Source of the DNA: JAXMBN01 sp046349875
GTDB taxonomy: Bacteria > Planctomycetota > Planctomycetia > Pirellulales > Pirellulaceae
DNA: 64,000 bases
Direction: 5' to 3'
Assembly: GCA_046349875.1 (NCBI GenBank)
Contig: JAXMBN010000024.1
Location: forward strand, 28,285-92,284
Of this stretch, positions 9,214 to 18,350 are shown in pieces. The notes beneath the pieces were generated by a model, which was not told where the DNA came from, made no database searches, and saw nothing but the letters and a program-made list of their open reading frames with translations. Within the stretch, counting starts at the first letter, position 1, and each line of letters starts with the position of its first letter. The translations under genes and the position numbers were made by a program.

Positions 9214-9864
9214 CTATCGAGCTTTTTGTGCCGCTTCCACGTACTTGTGGCAGGCAGCCGTGATGAGTCCCCAGTCCTTCGTTGCTAGCGCTGCTTTCGG
9301 AAGCAGATTGCTTCCCATGCCCACTGCAACCGCGCCAGCTTGAAGATACGCGGCAATGTTATCAAGTTGAATGCCGCCCGTAGGCATGATCTGCAAAAAA
9401 GGCATGGGGGCTAACACGTCTTTGAGATAGCCTGGGCCGAGCGTGCTTGCAGGAAAGAGTTTGACGATGTCTGCCCCTTCCGTCCAAGCGCGATGAATTT
9501 CGGTCGGTGTCATCGCCCCTGGCATGACGGGAAGCGATACGCATTTGCAATAGCGAATGACCTCGCTGTCCGTGATTGGACAAACGACAAACTGTGCCCC
9601 CGACGCGTAAGCTAATTTGGCTTCGTCGAGATTGCGGACCGATCCCAATCCGATCATGCCTTCCCCATGTTCGAAATAATTCAGCTGTTGCCGAAGGGTT
9701 TGAATTTGGCGAGGCGCATCGGGATTGGTTAAGGTGAACTCGATATAGCGTATTCCACCTTCCCAAAGGCTGCGAACAATCGAGACTGCATCCGTCAAAT
9801 CATCCAAACGAAGGATGGCAACAATGGGTGCTTGGCGAAGAGAAGTGATCAATGGGGTGTTCAT
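9214..9864 (-). CDS. eda: KDPG/KHG aldolase
   Basis: A 216-residue bifunctional 4-hydroxy-2-oxoglutarate / 2-dehydro-3-deoxyphosphogluconate aldolase of normal length. It splits KDPG into pyruvate and glyceraldehyde 3-phosphate at the end of the Entner-Doudoroff or hexuronate routes. The Schiff-base Lys is K135 (A-D-I-V-K-L-F-P-A), the catalytic Glu is E42, and an Arg in A-I-L-R-L at 19 fits the phosphate/carboxylate site. Its ATG overlaps the stop of the upstream GTPase gene by four bases, so translation is coupled, although the functional link is not obvious. Confidence 0.9.
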   Translation of the reverse strand: MNTPLITSLRQAPIVAILRLDDLTDAVSIVRSLWEGGIRYIEFTLTNPDAPRQIQTLRQQLNYFEHGEGMIGLGSVRNLDEAKLAYASGAQFVVCPITDSEVIRYCKCVSLPVMPGAMTPTEIHRAWTEGADIVKLFPASTLGPGYLKDVLAPMPFLQIMPTGGIQLDNIAAYLQAGAVAVGMGSNLLPKAALATKDWGLITAACHKYVEAAQKAR

Positions 9865-10850
9865 GAGCCAGCGTGGAGTTCGACAATGTCTTTGTCATGG
9901 GGTTGGTAATCGGGTTTCACCGTGGTTCCGGGATGGACCGCCTCACCCCAAACGCGCGCCGTTTTGAGACTGGCTGCAACATCCTTGTGAATCTGTTCGG
10001 CCATCTCTACCAATGTTTCGCCGCGGCGAATGGTAAAGGGCTTGGTCATGTCGGCTTCTTTGGCCTTCGGGTTCTTGGCATAGACCCGAACTACATCGAG
10101 CCTTCTAAAGATCTCTTCTGCTAACGAATCCAATCCCGTTTTCGCTTCGGCCGAGATCTTGATGCGATCGAGTTGCAGTGGCACAAACTCATCAAAGATG
10201 GCGAGACGATCTTCGGCATCGGGAAGGTCGATCTTGTTCAACACCAGTAAGGTTTGAGTGTAGGTGGTACCGATATCGGTTTCATCCAAGCAAGTTTCTT
10301 TTCCAAAACGCGTTTTCCCTTCGAAGTGCTTGAGAAGGGCTTGCGTATCTTCAACCAACGAGTCACTACCAAGGTCGACCATGAGGAGGACCAAGTCGGC
10401 GCCCCGAATAAGTCCTAAAAGGTCAGGATCAAAGAAGTCGGCCGTCATGGCTGGCATATCGATCATTTGAATGGGGCAATCTTCAAAAGCCATCATGCCT
10501 GGGAGCGGAGACTGCGTCGTAAAAGGGTACGAGGCAATTTCCGGTTTGGCTCGAGTCATGCTCGCCAACAGTTGGCTCTTTCCGACATTAGGTGCACCCA
10601 CGAGAACCACTCGGCCAGCTCCTTGCCTCGGGATTTTGTGCGCTGGCTTTCCCGAAGAGGTTGTCTTCTTGGGCTCGGCCTTGAGTTTGGCGATTTTCGC
10701 TTTGAGGTCCGCTTGAAGCTTGTCTGTTCCTTTGTGCTTCGGTATTTCGCGAAGCATGATTTGTAGACAATCGAGCTCCTCTTCAGGAGATTGCGCAGCG
10801 CGATAAGCGGCTTCTGCTTTGTGGTATTGGGGTGTTAAGTTGGCTGGCAT
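9861..10850 (-). CDS. DRG/Obg-type GTPase with C-terminal TGS domain
   Basis: A 329-residue GTPase from the ATG at 10850 (M-P-A-N-L-T-P-Q-Y). After an N-terminal helical Lys-rich region, the G1 motif is G-A-P-N-V-G-K-S and the G4 motif is N-K-I-D. The G3 position reads D-M-P-A-M instead of the usual D-x-x-G, so the Gly that senses gamma-phosphate appears replaced. The last 70 residues form a TGS domain, which in DRG proteins contacts the ribosome or a partner. The layout matches eukaryotic/archaeal DRG more than bacterial Obg, because the glycine-rich Obg domain is missing. The next gene, eda, overlaps by four bases. Confidence 0.8.
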   Translation of the reverse strand: MPANLTPQYHKAEAAYRAAQSPEEELDCLQIMLREIPKHKGTDKLQADLKAKIAKLKAEPKKTTSSGKPAHKIPRQGAGRVVLVGAPNVGKSQLLASMTRAKPEIASYPFTTQSPLPGMMAFEDCPIQMIDMPAMTADFFDPDLLGLIRGADLVLLMVDLGSDSLVEDTQALLKHFEGKTRFGKETCLDETDIGTTYTQTLLVLNKIDLPDAEDRLAIFDEFVPLQLDRIKISAEAKTGLDSLAEEIFRRLDVVRVYAKNPKAKEADMTKPFTIRRGETLVEMAEQIHKDVAASLKTARVWGEAVHPGTTVKPDYQPHDKDIVELHAGS

Positions 10851-10919
10851 AAAACAATCGATACTGAAGGCGCAAATGAGACACAACCTAGGGAAACGGT
10901 CGTGCCACGATAGCAACTT

Positions 10920-11864
10920 TTATTTTGAAAAATGAGAACGAACTTGCGAAGGGCCTTCCAACCATCCCAAGGATTGGAGGAAGGTATCCGTGGCGTCGAG
11001 CGTCTCGAGAAAGTACTTGTTGGAATTTCGTCCGTAGTTAAAAAATCCGTGGACTTGGCCTTCGTAAGTAAGTAGCTCACTTCGAACACCGCGTTCTTTC
11101 ATTTGGTCATGCATGAATTTGGCACCACCAAGCAGATCATCGTCGGTTCCAAAGAACTGAATCGTTGGTGGCATATCCTTGGTGACGTGATGGGCAGGTG
11201 AGAGTTCTTCGGGATCAATCCCCATTCGTTCGGCCAGACCTAGGGTTCGCTTTTGTGTAGCGGCTTGCATGCCTGGATAGGCGGCCAAAGCTGCTGCGGG
11301 ATTGTACAGAATGAGTGCATTGGGGTGGCTCTCTTTCCTGGTGGACAAGGGGAGGGGAGCCGATACTGTTGAGAGGCATGCAGCCAAATGGCCACCTGCG
11401 GATCCTCCGGACGCGGCGATTCGATTGGGATCGATGTTCCATTCTTTCGCGTGTTGTCGAACGAACGTAAATGCATCGATCGCATCTTGGACAGCATCAA
11501 TCGCTTTCGTGGCGTGCCGAGTGGAAACGCGATAGTCCGCCGTGATGGCTACCATGCCTCGCGATGCAAGATAACGGCAGTGTTGTTCAAATTGTCGTGG
11601 ATTACCGGATGCCCAACCGCCTCCGAAGAAAAAGACGATAGCAGGCCGAGGTGTCTTGAAGTTTGGGGGTGGATTAAATGCGTAGAGCTTTAACGGTGTA
11701 TCGCCACGTTTGCAGTAAACATGTTCGACGGCCCCTTCAAAATGTGGTGGATAATCATTTTTTTGCTGAGCTACAGCAGCTGGAGAAAGACATGCGATCC
11801 AACTTGCCACGATTACAAGAGAGGTAATGGGCCAGAGACGCGACGCGATTCGTGCTGTTTTCAT
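10920..11864 (-). CDS. Secreted alpha/beta-hydrolase, BD-FAE/carboxylesterase type
   Basis: A 314-residue protein with an N-terminal signal segment (about 12-32, ending A-V-A-Q-Q). The oxyanion-hole region is F-F-F-G-G-G-W, the nucleophile elbow is G-G-S-A-G-G, an acidic residue follows in G-T-D-D-D-L, and the catalytic His is in Q-V-H-G-F-F. This fits exported esterases that remove acetyl or feruloyl groups from plant or algal polysaccharides. It is the upstream neighbour of the GTPase gene, 69 bases away, and divergent from the peptidase gene. Confidence 0.85.
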   Translation of the reverse strand: MKTARIASRLWPITSLVIVASWIACLSPAAVAQQKNDYPPHFEGAVEHVYCKRGDTPLKLYAFNPPPNFKTPRPAIVFFFGGGWASGNPRQFEQHCRYLASRGMVAITADYRVSTRHATKAIDAVQDAIDAFTFVRQHAKEWNIDPNRIAASGGSAGGHLAACLSTVSAPLPLSTRKESHPNALILYNPAAALAAYPGMQAATQKRTLGLAERMGIDPEELSPAHHVTKDMPPTIQFFGTDDDLLGGAKFMHDQMKERGVRSELLTYEGQVHGFFNYGRNSNKYFLETLDATDTFLQSLGWLEGPSQVRSHFSK

Positions 11865-12142
11865 GATTGGCCTTTCGAAGATTGGGGGAGTCTACCAGAG
11901 AGATCTCATTCTGCGAAGAAGATGGCTCAGGGGAGGGGCGGGAGTTTATCCCTGATTGGAAGTGAGATTCTGCGATTGTTGAGTCTCGTGGTGGGCATTG
12001 GCGACAAGCCGAGGTCTATCAACTACAATCGGAAACCAAGTTGCTGACCGAGGTGCAAAACCATGGTTGCGGCAACCACGATGCAATTCTTATTGCGTCA
12101 TTTTGATGCGATTCTATCGGTTTAGCAACGGTGAAAGATTTC

Positions 12143-14218
12143 ATGCGAAAACAAACCTCCTTTGCCCTACTTGCGTTCCTGTTTTGGATGCCATCGATAT
12201 CTCAAGCTCAAACTCCTTTCAAGGATATCCCTGGAGTCGATCGCTATCGAGAAATTTCGACCAAGCGAAATGAGTTGAGCGGTGGAGGCCGTGTGGAACG
12301 GATTCAATGGACCGACGGAGCAGTCTATTACACCTTGGACGGCAAACGCGTCAAACTCGATTTGAAAACCTTAGAGGTCTCCGATGGAAACGATGCACCT
12401 CCCGTGGCAGAAACACCCAACGGTCGACGGGGACAGGGGAGACGTGGTGCTCCGGTAGGACGCGCCAAACAGCGTGAAGTTGAAATTTCGCCTGATGGTA
12501 AGTGGAAGGCGGTCTACAAGAATTTTAATGTGGTCCTGGAACCGAACGAGGGAAATGGTGAATCCTTAGCGATTACCAAAGAGGGTAACGAACGTTTTCG
12601 CTTCGGCACCGGATGCTGGGTCTATGGCGAAGAGTTGAACCAAAGCGATGCCATGTGGTGGTCGCCTGACAGTTCAAAGCTCGCTTACTATGAAATCGAT
12701 GAACGCGAGATGAAGGATTATCATCTCACTTTAGAGAACACGTCTCTTTACACAACGCTTCAATCGGTTCGCTATCCCAAGGCGGGCGATGCAAATCCCA
12801 AAGTTGCCCTTTGGATTTATGACCTCGCAACCAAATCGAATCGCCGCATCGAGATCACCGGAGAACCAATGCAGTATCTGTTTGCTGTTCGTTTTTCTCC
12901 GAGCGGCAATGAGCTGTTAGTCAATCGCACCAATCGCCGCCAAGATGTGCTCGATCTTTTAGCTGTCGATGCCGAGACGCTGAAGGTTCGGACGGTGGTG
13001 ACCGAGAAGCAGGATACTTGGCAGGACAATAGTCCGCAAATTCGCTTTCTCGAAGATAAACAGCGATTCATTTGGGAATCGGAGGCAAACGGATACAAGC
13101 ATCTGCAACTGCGTCATCTAGATGGACGATTTTTGAATCCACTCTCGAAAGTCGCCGAGTATCCAAGTGGGCCGATTGTGAAGTTGGATGAAGAGCAAGG
13201 ATATCTCTATTACACCGCCTTCTCCGATAAGATTCCTTACAATGCTCAACTCCATCGCGTCAAACTCGATGGATCCGATCACGTCCGTTTGACAAGTTCA
13301 CCTTTGAATCACACCAGTTTTGACATTTCACCGAACCATCAATTTGTGATCGCAGTCCGAGAGCAAACGGAAGTACCACCTTCGACCGTTCTTTATGATG
13401 CTAAGGGAAAAGAACTAAAGGTTCTTTCCCAAGGAGATCGTAAAGGTGCCGAAGCACTTTCGCTGGCGCCTCCCGAGTTATTTTCCTTTTTGGCGGATGA
13501 CGGAAAAACAACGATCTACGGTACGCTGCACAAGCCATCCCATTTCGATCCCAACAAGAAGTATCCATTGTTGATCGATGTGTATGGTGGTCCTGCGAGC
13601 ATCGGACTGGGAACGCGTTACGCGGCTGCCAACCCAATCTGTGAATTAGGATTCTTGGTAGCGAAGATTGGAAACCGAGGTACGGTAGGTCGTGGTAAGG
13701 CCTTTGAAAGTGCCACCTATCTAAAGCTTGGTGGACCAGATCTCGATGATCAAGCGAAAGGTGTGAAGGTACTCGCGGAGCGACCCTATGTCGATGGATC
13801 GCGCGTTGGTATTTACGGACATTCCTACGGTGGGTACATGTCCGCCTTGGCCATGGTCCGCTATCCCGATGTCTTTCACGCTGCAGTGGCAGGGGCTCCT
13901 GTGACCGACTTCCGAAATTATGATTCAATCTACACCGAGCGCTACATGCGTACTCCGCAAGAGAATCCAGACGGTTATGAAAATGGATCGTGCATGAAAT
14001 ATGCGCAAGCACTCAAAGGCAAGCTCTTCTTGGTGCATGGATTGATCGACGATAACGTCCATCCAGCCAACACATGGCAATTGAGCAAGAAGCTGAATGA
14101 TCTGGACAAGCGTTTTCAAATGATGATTTATCCGGAATTTGAGCATGGTGTCGGAAGCACCTACAACAATCTTCGATGGGAGTACTTTCATCAGCACCTC
14201 AAGCCAACGATTCAGTAG
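12143..14218 (+). CDS. S9 family peptidase, dipeptidyl-peptidase IV type
   Basis: A 691-residue exported serine peptidase. The ATG at 12143 is preferred over a GTG at 12131, because it directly precedes the signal peptide (M-R-K-Q-T-S-F-A-L-L..., cleavage near S-Q-A-Q). Residues about 60-440 are the DPP-IV beta-propeller and 470-691 the alpha/beta-hydrolase domain. The catalytic triad is visible: Ser561 in G-H-S-Y-G-G-Y, Asp at about 636-637 in G-L-I-D-D-N, and His668 in F-E-H-G. The enzyme trims dipeptides from proline-containing peptides in the periplasm. The next gene starts ten bases downstream. Confidence 0.92.
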   Translation: MRKQTSFALLAFLFWMPSISQAQTPFKDIPGVDRYREISTKRNELSGGGRVERIQWTDGAVYYTLDGKRVKLDLKTLEVSDGNDAPPVAETPNGRRGQGRRGAPVGRAKQREVEISPDGKWKAVYKNFNVVLEPNEGNGESLAITKEGNERFRFGTGCWVYGEELNQSDAMWWSPDSSKLAYYEIDEREMKDYHLTLENTSLYTTLQSVRYPKAGDANPKVALWIYDLATKSNRRIEITGEPMQYLFAVRFSPSGNELLVNRTNRRQDVLDLLAVDAETLKVRTVVTEKQDTWQDNSPQIRFLEDKQRFIWESEANGYKHLQLRHLDGRFLNPLSKVAEYPSGPIVKLDEEQGYLYYTAFSDKIPYNAQLHRVKLDGSDHVRLTSSPLNHTSFDISPNHQFVIAVREQTEVPPSTVLYDAKGKELKVLSQGDRKGAEALSLAPPELFSFLADDGKTTIYGTLHKPSHFDPNKKYPLLIDVYGGPASIGLGTRYAAANPICELGFLVAKIGNRGTVGRGKAFESATYLKLGGPDLDDQAKGVKVLAERPYVDGSRVGIYGHSYGGYMSALAMVRYPDVFHAAVAGAPVTDFRNYDSIYTERYMRTPQENPDGYENGSCMKYAQALKGKLFLVHGLIDDNVHPANTWQLSKKLNDLDKRFQMMIYPEFEHGVGSTYNNLRWEYFHQHLKPTIQ

Positions 14219-14227
14219 GAGTTGACG

Positions 14228-15490
14228 ATGCAATTTTCTAAGCCTACTTGTGGTTGGACGCTGAGCTTGATTTTCGTGGTTGCTTGCACGCGTCCGCTTT
14301 ATGGTCAAGATGGATTTGAAGGTGCTTTCGAGCAATGGGTCACCAATCTTTCATCGCTAGACATGGGATTGAACGATCCAGCCGCTAAGACCAAGGTGAA
14401 TGCGAAGCAGGCCGAAATCGCCAAAGTGCTTCTTTGGAATGAATGGGTGGAACGCAATCGAGAAGAATTGTCGGCTGCAGTCGAAAAGAAAGTGGTGTCG
14501 ATTCCTGGGGCCGGCGATAGTCGTGTCGAACTGAAGTGGCTCGAGCGTCGATTCGGTGATGACAAAGCGCGAGGAAAGCCTTTGTTTATTTCCATGCATG
14601 GAGGAGGTGGTGCACCCGAGCGGGTCAACAATCAGCAATGGAACAATCAGATTCGGTTGTATGCGCCGGCTGAGGGCATTGTGGTGGCTCCTAGAGCCCC
14701 TGGAAATACATGGGATCTGTGGCATCAAGCTCCGGTGGATCGTCTCTTTGATGAACTCATCGCGGCCTTTGTAACCACGCAGGATGTTGATCCGAACCGT
14801 GTCTATTTGATGGGGTATTCAGCGGGAGGCGATGGCGTTTATCAAGTTGCACCACGATTGGCGGATCGTTTTGCTGCCGCTTCGATGATGGCAGGGCATC
14901 CCAATGAGTCGCAGCCTTGGGGGCTTCGGAATCTTCCGTTTGCTTTGTTTGTCGGCGAAAAGGATGGAGCATACAACCGAAATCAAGTTGCCATGGCTTA
15001 TGGAAAACGCCTTGATGAACTTCAGAAGGAAGACCCAGATGGATATGTCCACTGGATGAAGTTGAGTCCCGGCAAAGAACATTGGATGGGCGGCGAAGAT
15101 CAGGAAGCGGTTCCCTGGATGATGCAATACCGGCGGGTTGTTCATCCACCCGTCGTGGTTTGGTATCAAGACGATGTTACGCACCAGAGTCTGTACTGGT
15201 TGCATCTTGGTGAAAATGCCGAAGCCAAGCCAGGCACCAAAGTCGTGGCCAAGATCGAAGGAAATCGTATCCGTATCGAGGGTGATGCCGAAATTGCGCT
15301 CCGGCTTCAATTGGACGATTCGATGCTCAATTTAGAAGAGCCGATCACCGTTGAACGCAATGGTGCAACCGTGTTTGAAGGAAAGGTTGCGCGACAAATC
15401 GACGTGATGCTCCAGAGCCTTCTCGAATATCGCGATCCTTCGCGAATCTACGTAGCAACCATCGAGGTTCCAGCTAGCAAGCCAAAGTGA
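14228..15490 (+). CDS. Secreted poly(3-hydroxybutyrate)-depolymerase-like hydrolase
   Basis: A 420-residue alpha/beta-hydrolase starting at the ATG at 14228, ten bases after the peptidase stop, so very probably in one transcript. A signal peptide ends near T-R-P-L-Y-G-Q. The oxyanion region is S-M-H-G-G-G-G and the nucleophile motif is M-G-Y-S-A-G-G-D. A His in G-K-E-H-W-M-G is the likely triad member. The last 110 residues form a beta-rich domain. The fold resembles PHB depolymerase/feruloyl esterase proteins; the natural ester is not evident. Confidence 0.8.
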   Translation: MQFSKPTCGWTLSLIFVVACTRPLYGQDGFEGAFEQWVTNLSSLDMGLNDPAAKTKVNAKQAEIAKVLLWNEWVERNREELSAAVEKKVVSIPGAGDSRVELKWLERRFGDDKARGKPLFISMHGGGGAPERVNNQQWNNQIRLYAPAEGIVVAPRAPGNTWDLWHQAPVDRLFDELIAAFVTTQDVDPNRVYLMGYSAGGDGVYQVAPRLADRFAAASMMAGHPNESQPWGLRNLPFALFVGEKDGAYNRNQVAMAYGKRLDELQKEDPDGYVHWMKLSPGKEHWMGGEDQEAVPWMMQYRRVVHPPVVVWYQDDVTHQSLYWLHLGENAEAKPGTKVVAKIEGNRIRIEGDAEIALRLQLDDSMLNLEEPITVERNGATVFEGKVARQIDVMLQSLLEYRDPSRIYVATIEVPASKPK

Positions 15491-15555
15491 TTGCTTCGTT
15501 AGCAGTCTAAGGCATGGGGGAGGCAGCGAGGCGTTCGAGTATTGAAGGTAATCGT

Positions 15556-17154
15556 TTAGTAAACTTCGATGCTCTTGACGGCACCGGCACCTTGCGATGC
15601 TGCTCCGTCTAAGCAGCGCCATCCGGCAGCCACGAGTTGCTGAATTTGAAAGGATCGAGCAGGGGAGCTTACATACGAAACGCCCGCGATCAATGGCAGA
15701 ACGCTTTCAACGCCCAAGCCAGACGCTTCTCGCTGTACCTGCGCAGCCTGAGTAAGGCCTTCGCGAACGATGGCCGCAACCACAGGCTTGTCGAGATCTT
15801 CAAGCATCATGGCCACTTCACCTTGAGTGGTGAGGAAACCACGAAGATGCTCGGACTCCGCGTTTTCTCGGAGATGTTCAACAAAGGCCTGTTGCCATAA
15901 GGCGAGTTGACCTTCGGGTTGAGGTTGCGTCGTCGGATGGATGGTACGCGCGATGACTAGAGCGATGGCCCCTTGACGTGCGCGACAATCGCTGAGTTGT
16001 TGATCGAGCGAACGAATGAGCTTTGGGTCGTCCGAACTTCGAATCTCGATCAGGCATTCATCTTCAATGGGAATGAAGAGTGGGGATATCGATGATTCTG
16101 AATTCTGTTTCTTAGATGGTGCAGGGGCAGCCGCAGAGGTTCGATCGTGGCTTGAATCATGATTCGATTCTTGCGATTCGAGAGTATCCTCGCTGTGTGT
16201 TAATGGGGTTGCCGATTGGAAAGTTGTTTCCGCAAACGCTTGAGCCAATTGTTGCTCTGCTTTGGCCAAGATCCCTTCCGCTTGGGATTCAAGAAGGCTG
16301 AGGTCGAGCTTGGATTCTTGTTCCACTATTTTTCCAGAGAACAGCTTCAACCAATCATGGAAATGCGTTTTGATTCGTTGCCAAGAGAGCTTTTCAATGT
16401 TCAGCTCTTTGGGAATCGTAATGGAATGCTTATCGTTCAGAAGCGGATCCACCAATTGCCATAAGGCGGTGCGGCGCTGATCTGAGAGTGCATGGTGGTC
16501 CATCGTGCCCGACGCCGAAGGAGACTGCTTGGCCGATGTCTTAGGGGCGAAAGAATGCTGTGCCAACGAGCTCAATGCGATTCCCAATGGTTGAAGCATC
16601 GAGCCTGATCCATTCCATCCTGTTGGATGTGAATCGAGCCACTGGAACAGTTCACCTTCCAAGACTTCATCCAGCACCTGGACCAAAAGGTACTCACGAA
16701 GAAGCGATATCGATTCCACGAGAACGGGCCGGGAAGGTCCTGATTCGGATGCGTTATAGAGATAGAGGGGCAGAAGGGTATGCAAAGCCCAGCAGGCCAT
16801 CTGTTCTCGCCGTTCAGGTGATCGGTGAAGCAACCATTGGAGGGCCAAATCCATGCCGCAGGCTAAGGGTTCGCATCGATCGATGGTGCGATGCCCCGTC
16901 GCTAAGTTTTCTTGGAGAAGGGGAGCCAGCAATTTCATCAAATGCTGACCTGATGGAGATGGTACCCACGCGCGCGGTGATTGCGACCGGAAAGGTTGCT
17001 GAAGGAACTCGAGAACGATCGGAGAGAAACGATCGGGATTTTCAGTGGTCGATCGATCCAGTTCACGCCAGCATCGATTCGCGATCCAGACGGCATCGGA
17101 ATTCGTTGTGGCTTGATTCTGCGGATTCGAATGGGAGTGGACGGCAACGCTCAT
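15556..17154 (-). CDS. Large hypothetical protein with a degenerate GGDEF-like C-terminal domain
   Basis: About 532 residues from the ATG at 17154. Residues 1-300 are helical with no recognisable family, then a Ser/Asp/Pro-rich linker lies at about 320-375. The last 165 residues have the order seen in GGDEF domains: a strand-helix start, a T-Q-G-E-V-A-M-M-L turn where active enzymes have G-G-D-E-F-A, then V-L-P-L-I-A-G-V-S and a final C-L-D-G-A-x-x-x-G-x-G-A-V-K. The catalytic G-G-D-E-F residues are not conserved, so if this reading is right the domain would bind or scaffold and not make cyclic di-GMP. The domain call is inference. Confidence 0.6.
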   Translation of the reverse strand: MSVAVHSHSNPQNQATTNSDAVWIANRCWRELDRSTTENPDRFSPIVLEFLQQPFRSQSPRAWVPSPSGQHLMKLLAPLLQENLATGHRTIDRCEPLACGMDLALQWLLHRSPERREQMACWALHTLLPLYLYNASESGPSRPVLVESISLLREYLLVQVLDEVLEGELFQWLDSHPTGWNGSGSMLQPLGIALSSLAQHSFAPKTSAKQSPSASGTMDHHALSDQRRTALWQLVDPLLNDKHSITIPKELNIEKLSWQRIKTHFHDWLKLFSGKIVEQESKLDLSLLESQAEGILAKAEQQLAQAFAETTFQSATPLTHSEDTLESQESNHDSSHDRTSAAAPAPSKKQNSESSISPLFIPIEDECLIEIRSSDDPKLIRSLDQQLSDCRARQGAIALVIARTIHPTTQPQPEGQLALWQQAFVEHLRENAESEHLRGFLTTQGEVAMMLEDLDKPVVAAIVREGLTQAAQVQREASGLGVESVLPLIAGVSYVSSPARSFQIQQLVAAGWRCLDGAASQGAGAVKSIEVY

Positions 17155-17592
17155 GGGACATGTTTCGGGTGCAAGAGACTGGATTCGCAATGGAACAAGG
17201 GTTGGAAAGGTGGGCCATTCCTTTCATGCAAACTGCGAAAAGCCTTTTTCGAACTGCGGAAGTTTAGGTCATAGATGGCACTCTGTTCGTGGTTTAACGA
17301 CTGCGGAGAGGGGGTGAAAATCGATCATTGTGAGGATTGGGATGGCGTTGACGATTGTGAGGAGCGTCTGCCATGTGCCGTTCTAAGATTGGGGTCAACC
17401 GGCTAAGATATTTCCCTTCCTTCCAACCCGAAGAATCACCTGAAAGGGCTGCCCGCGCTCGGCGAAGGAGGCAGGTGTTGTTTTCTGAGTTCGGGTGGGA
17501 ATCGAAGAAGACGGCCATGCGTCGGCATTACTTAGGCTTCACGCAGGCCAAATGTCGTTGGAACTAAGGACTCAATCAAGGATTCAACCGTC
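17155..17592. other. Gene-free stretch upstream of ispD
   Basis: A 438-base gap between divergent genes. Short frames occur on both strands but none has a credible start or composition. An 8-10 base motif (ATTGTGAGGA) recurs at about 17327 and 17355 as an imperfect direct repeat. The ispD/tyrS promoter should be near the right end. No RNA gene was recognised. Confidence 0.4.
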
Positions 17593-18300
17593 ATGAAAGA
17601 CGTGGCAGTCATTCTGGCCGCAGCAGGAGCGAGTACGCGTTTCAACGACCCGCACTTCAAAAGGCCTTTACATTGCTCGGGAAGAGCTGTTTGGCAACAT
17701 TCGGCTGACGTTTTTTCGGATCATCCTCGGATAGGTCAAGTGATCGTGGTGATCTCGCCAGAAGATCGTGAGATGTTTCGCGAAAAGTATGGTGCCAGTC
17801 TAGCCATGATGGGAATCGAGATGGCATTAGGTGGTGCTCAGCGCTGGCAGAGCGTGCAAAATGCACTGGAAAAGGTTCGTGATGACATGAAATGGGTTGC
17901 AGTTCACGACGCGGCGCGGCCTTGCATTACATCCAAGTGGATCGATCAAGTTCTTGAAGCAGCGGTACCCACGGGAGCGGCCATCCTCGCTAGCCCCATT
18001 TACGGAACCATCAAGCGATCCGATGGGCAAGGGATGATTTCCGATACCGTTAGTCGCGATCACCTTTGGCAGGCTCAGACGCCTCAAGTGTTTCGCAAAG
18101 AAACGCTGACAAAAGCCTTTGCACAGCGAGGATCGCTGCAACCCACCGATGAAGCTCAACTTGTTGAACAATCGGGAGTGAAAGTCAAGCTTGTGGAAGG
18201 AAGCCCACTCAATATCAAGATAACCTGCAAGGAAGACCTTCGATTTGCCGAGCTGGCCATGAAGGCGCTTCCACAATCGCGAGGTTTTCCGTTTCTCTAA
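17593..18300 (+). CDS. ispD: 2-C-methyl-D-erythritol 4-phosphate cytidylyltransferase
   Basis: A 235-residue cytosolic enzyme of the MEP isoprenoid pathway that joins CTP and MEP to give CDP-ME. The N-terminal nucleotide-binding signature is A-A-A-G-A-S-T-R-F at about 9-17, and the conserved H-D-A-A-R-P motif lies at about 97-102. Length is normal. One difference from the usual motif is the loop R-F-N-D-P-H-F-K-R-P in place of R-M-G-x-x-x-x-K. tyrS follows 50 bases downstream. Confidence 0.92.
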   Translation: MKDVAVILAAAGASTRFNDPHFKRPLHCSGRAVWQHSADVFSDHPRIGQVIVVISPEDREMFREKYGASLAMMGIEMALGGAQRWQSVQNALEKVRDDMKWVAVHDAARPCITSKWIDQVLEAAVPTGAAILASPIYGTIKRSDGQGMISDTVSRDHLWQAQTPQVFRKETLTKAFAQRGSLQPTDEAQLVEQSGVKVKLVEGSPLNIKITCKEDLRFAELAMKALPQSRGFPFL

Positions 18301-18350
18301 CGGATTTTATCCATCCTGTTTTGAAGATCGATTTTTGAATAAGAAATACT

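Noticed and set aside
12817..14012. Long minus-strand frames opposite the DPP-IV peptidase gene
   Set aside because: The peptidase has an intact catalytic triad and signal peptide. The antisense frames show no family features.
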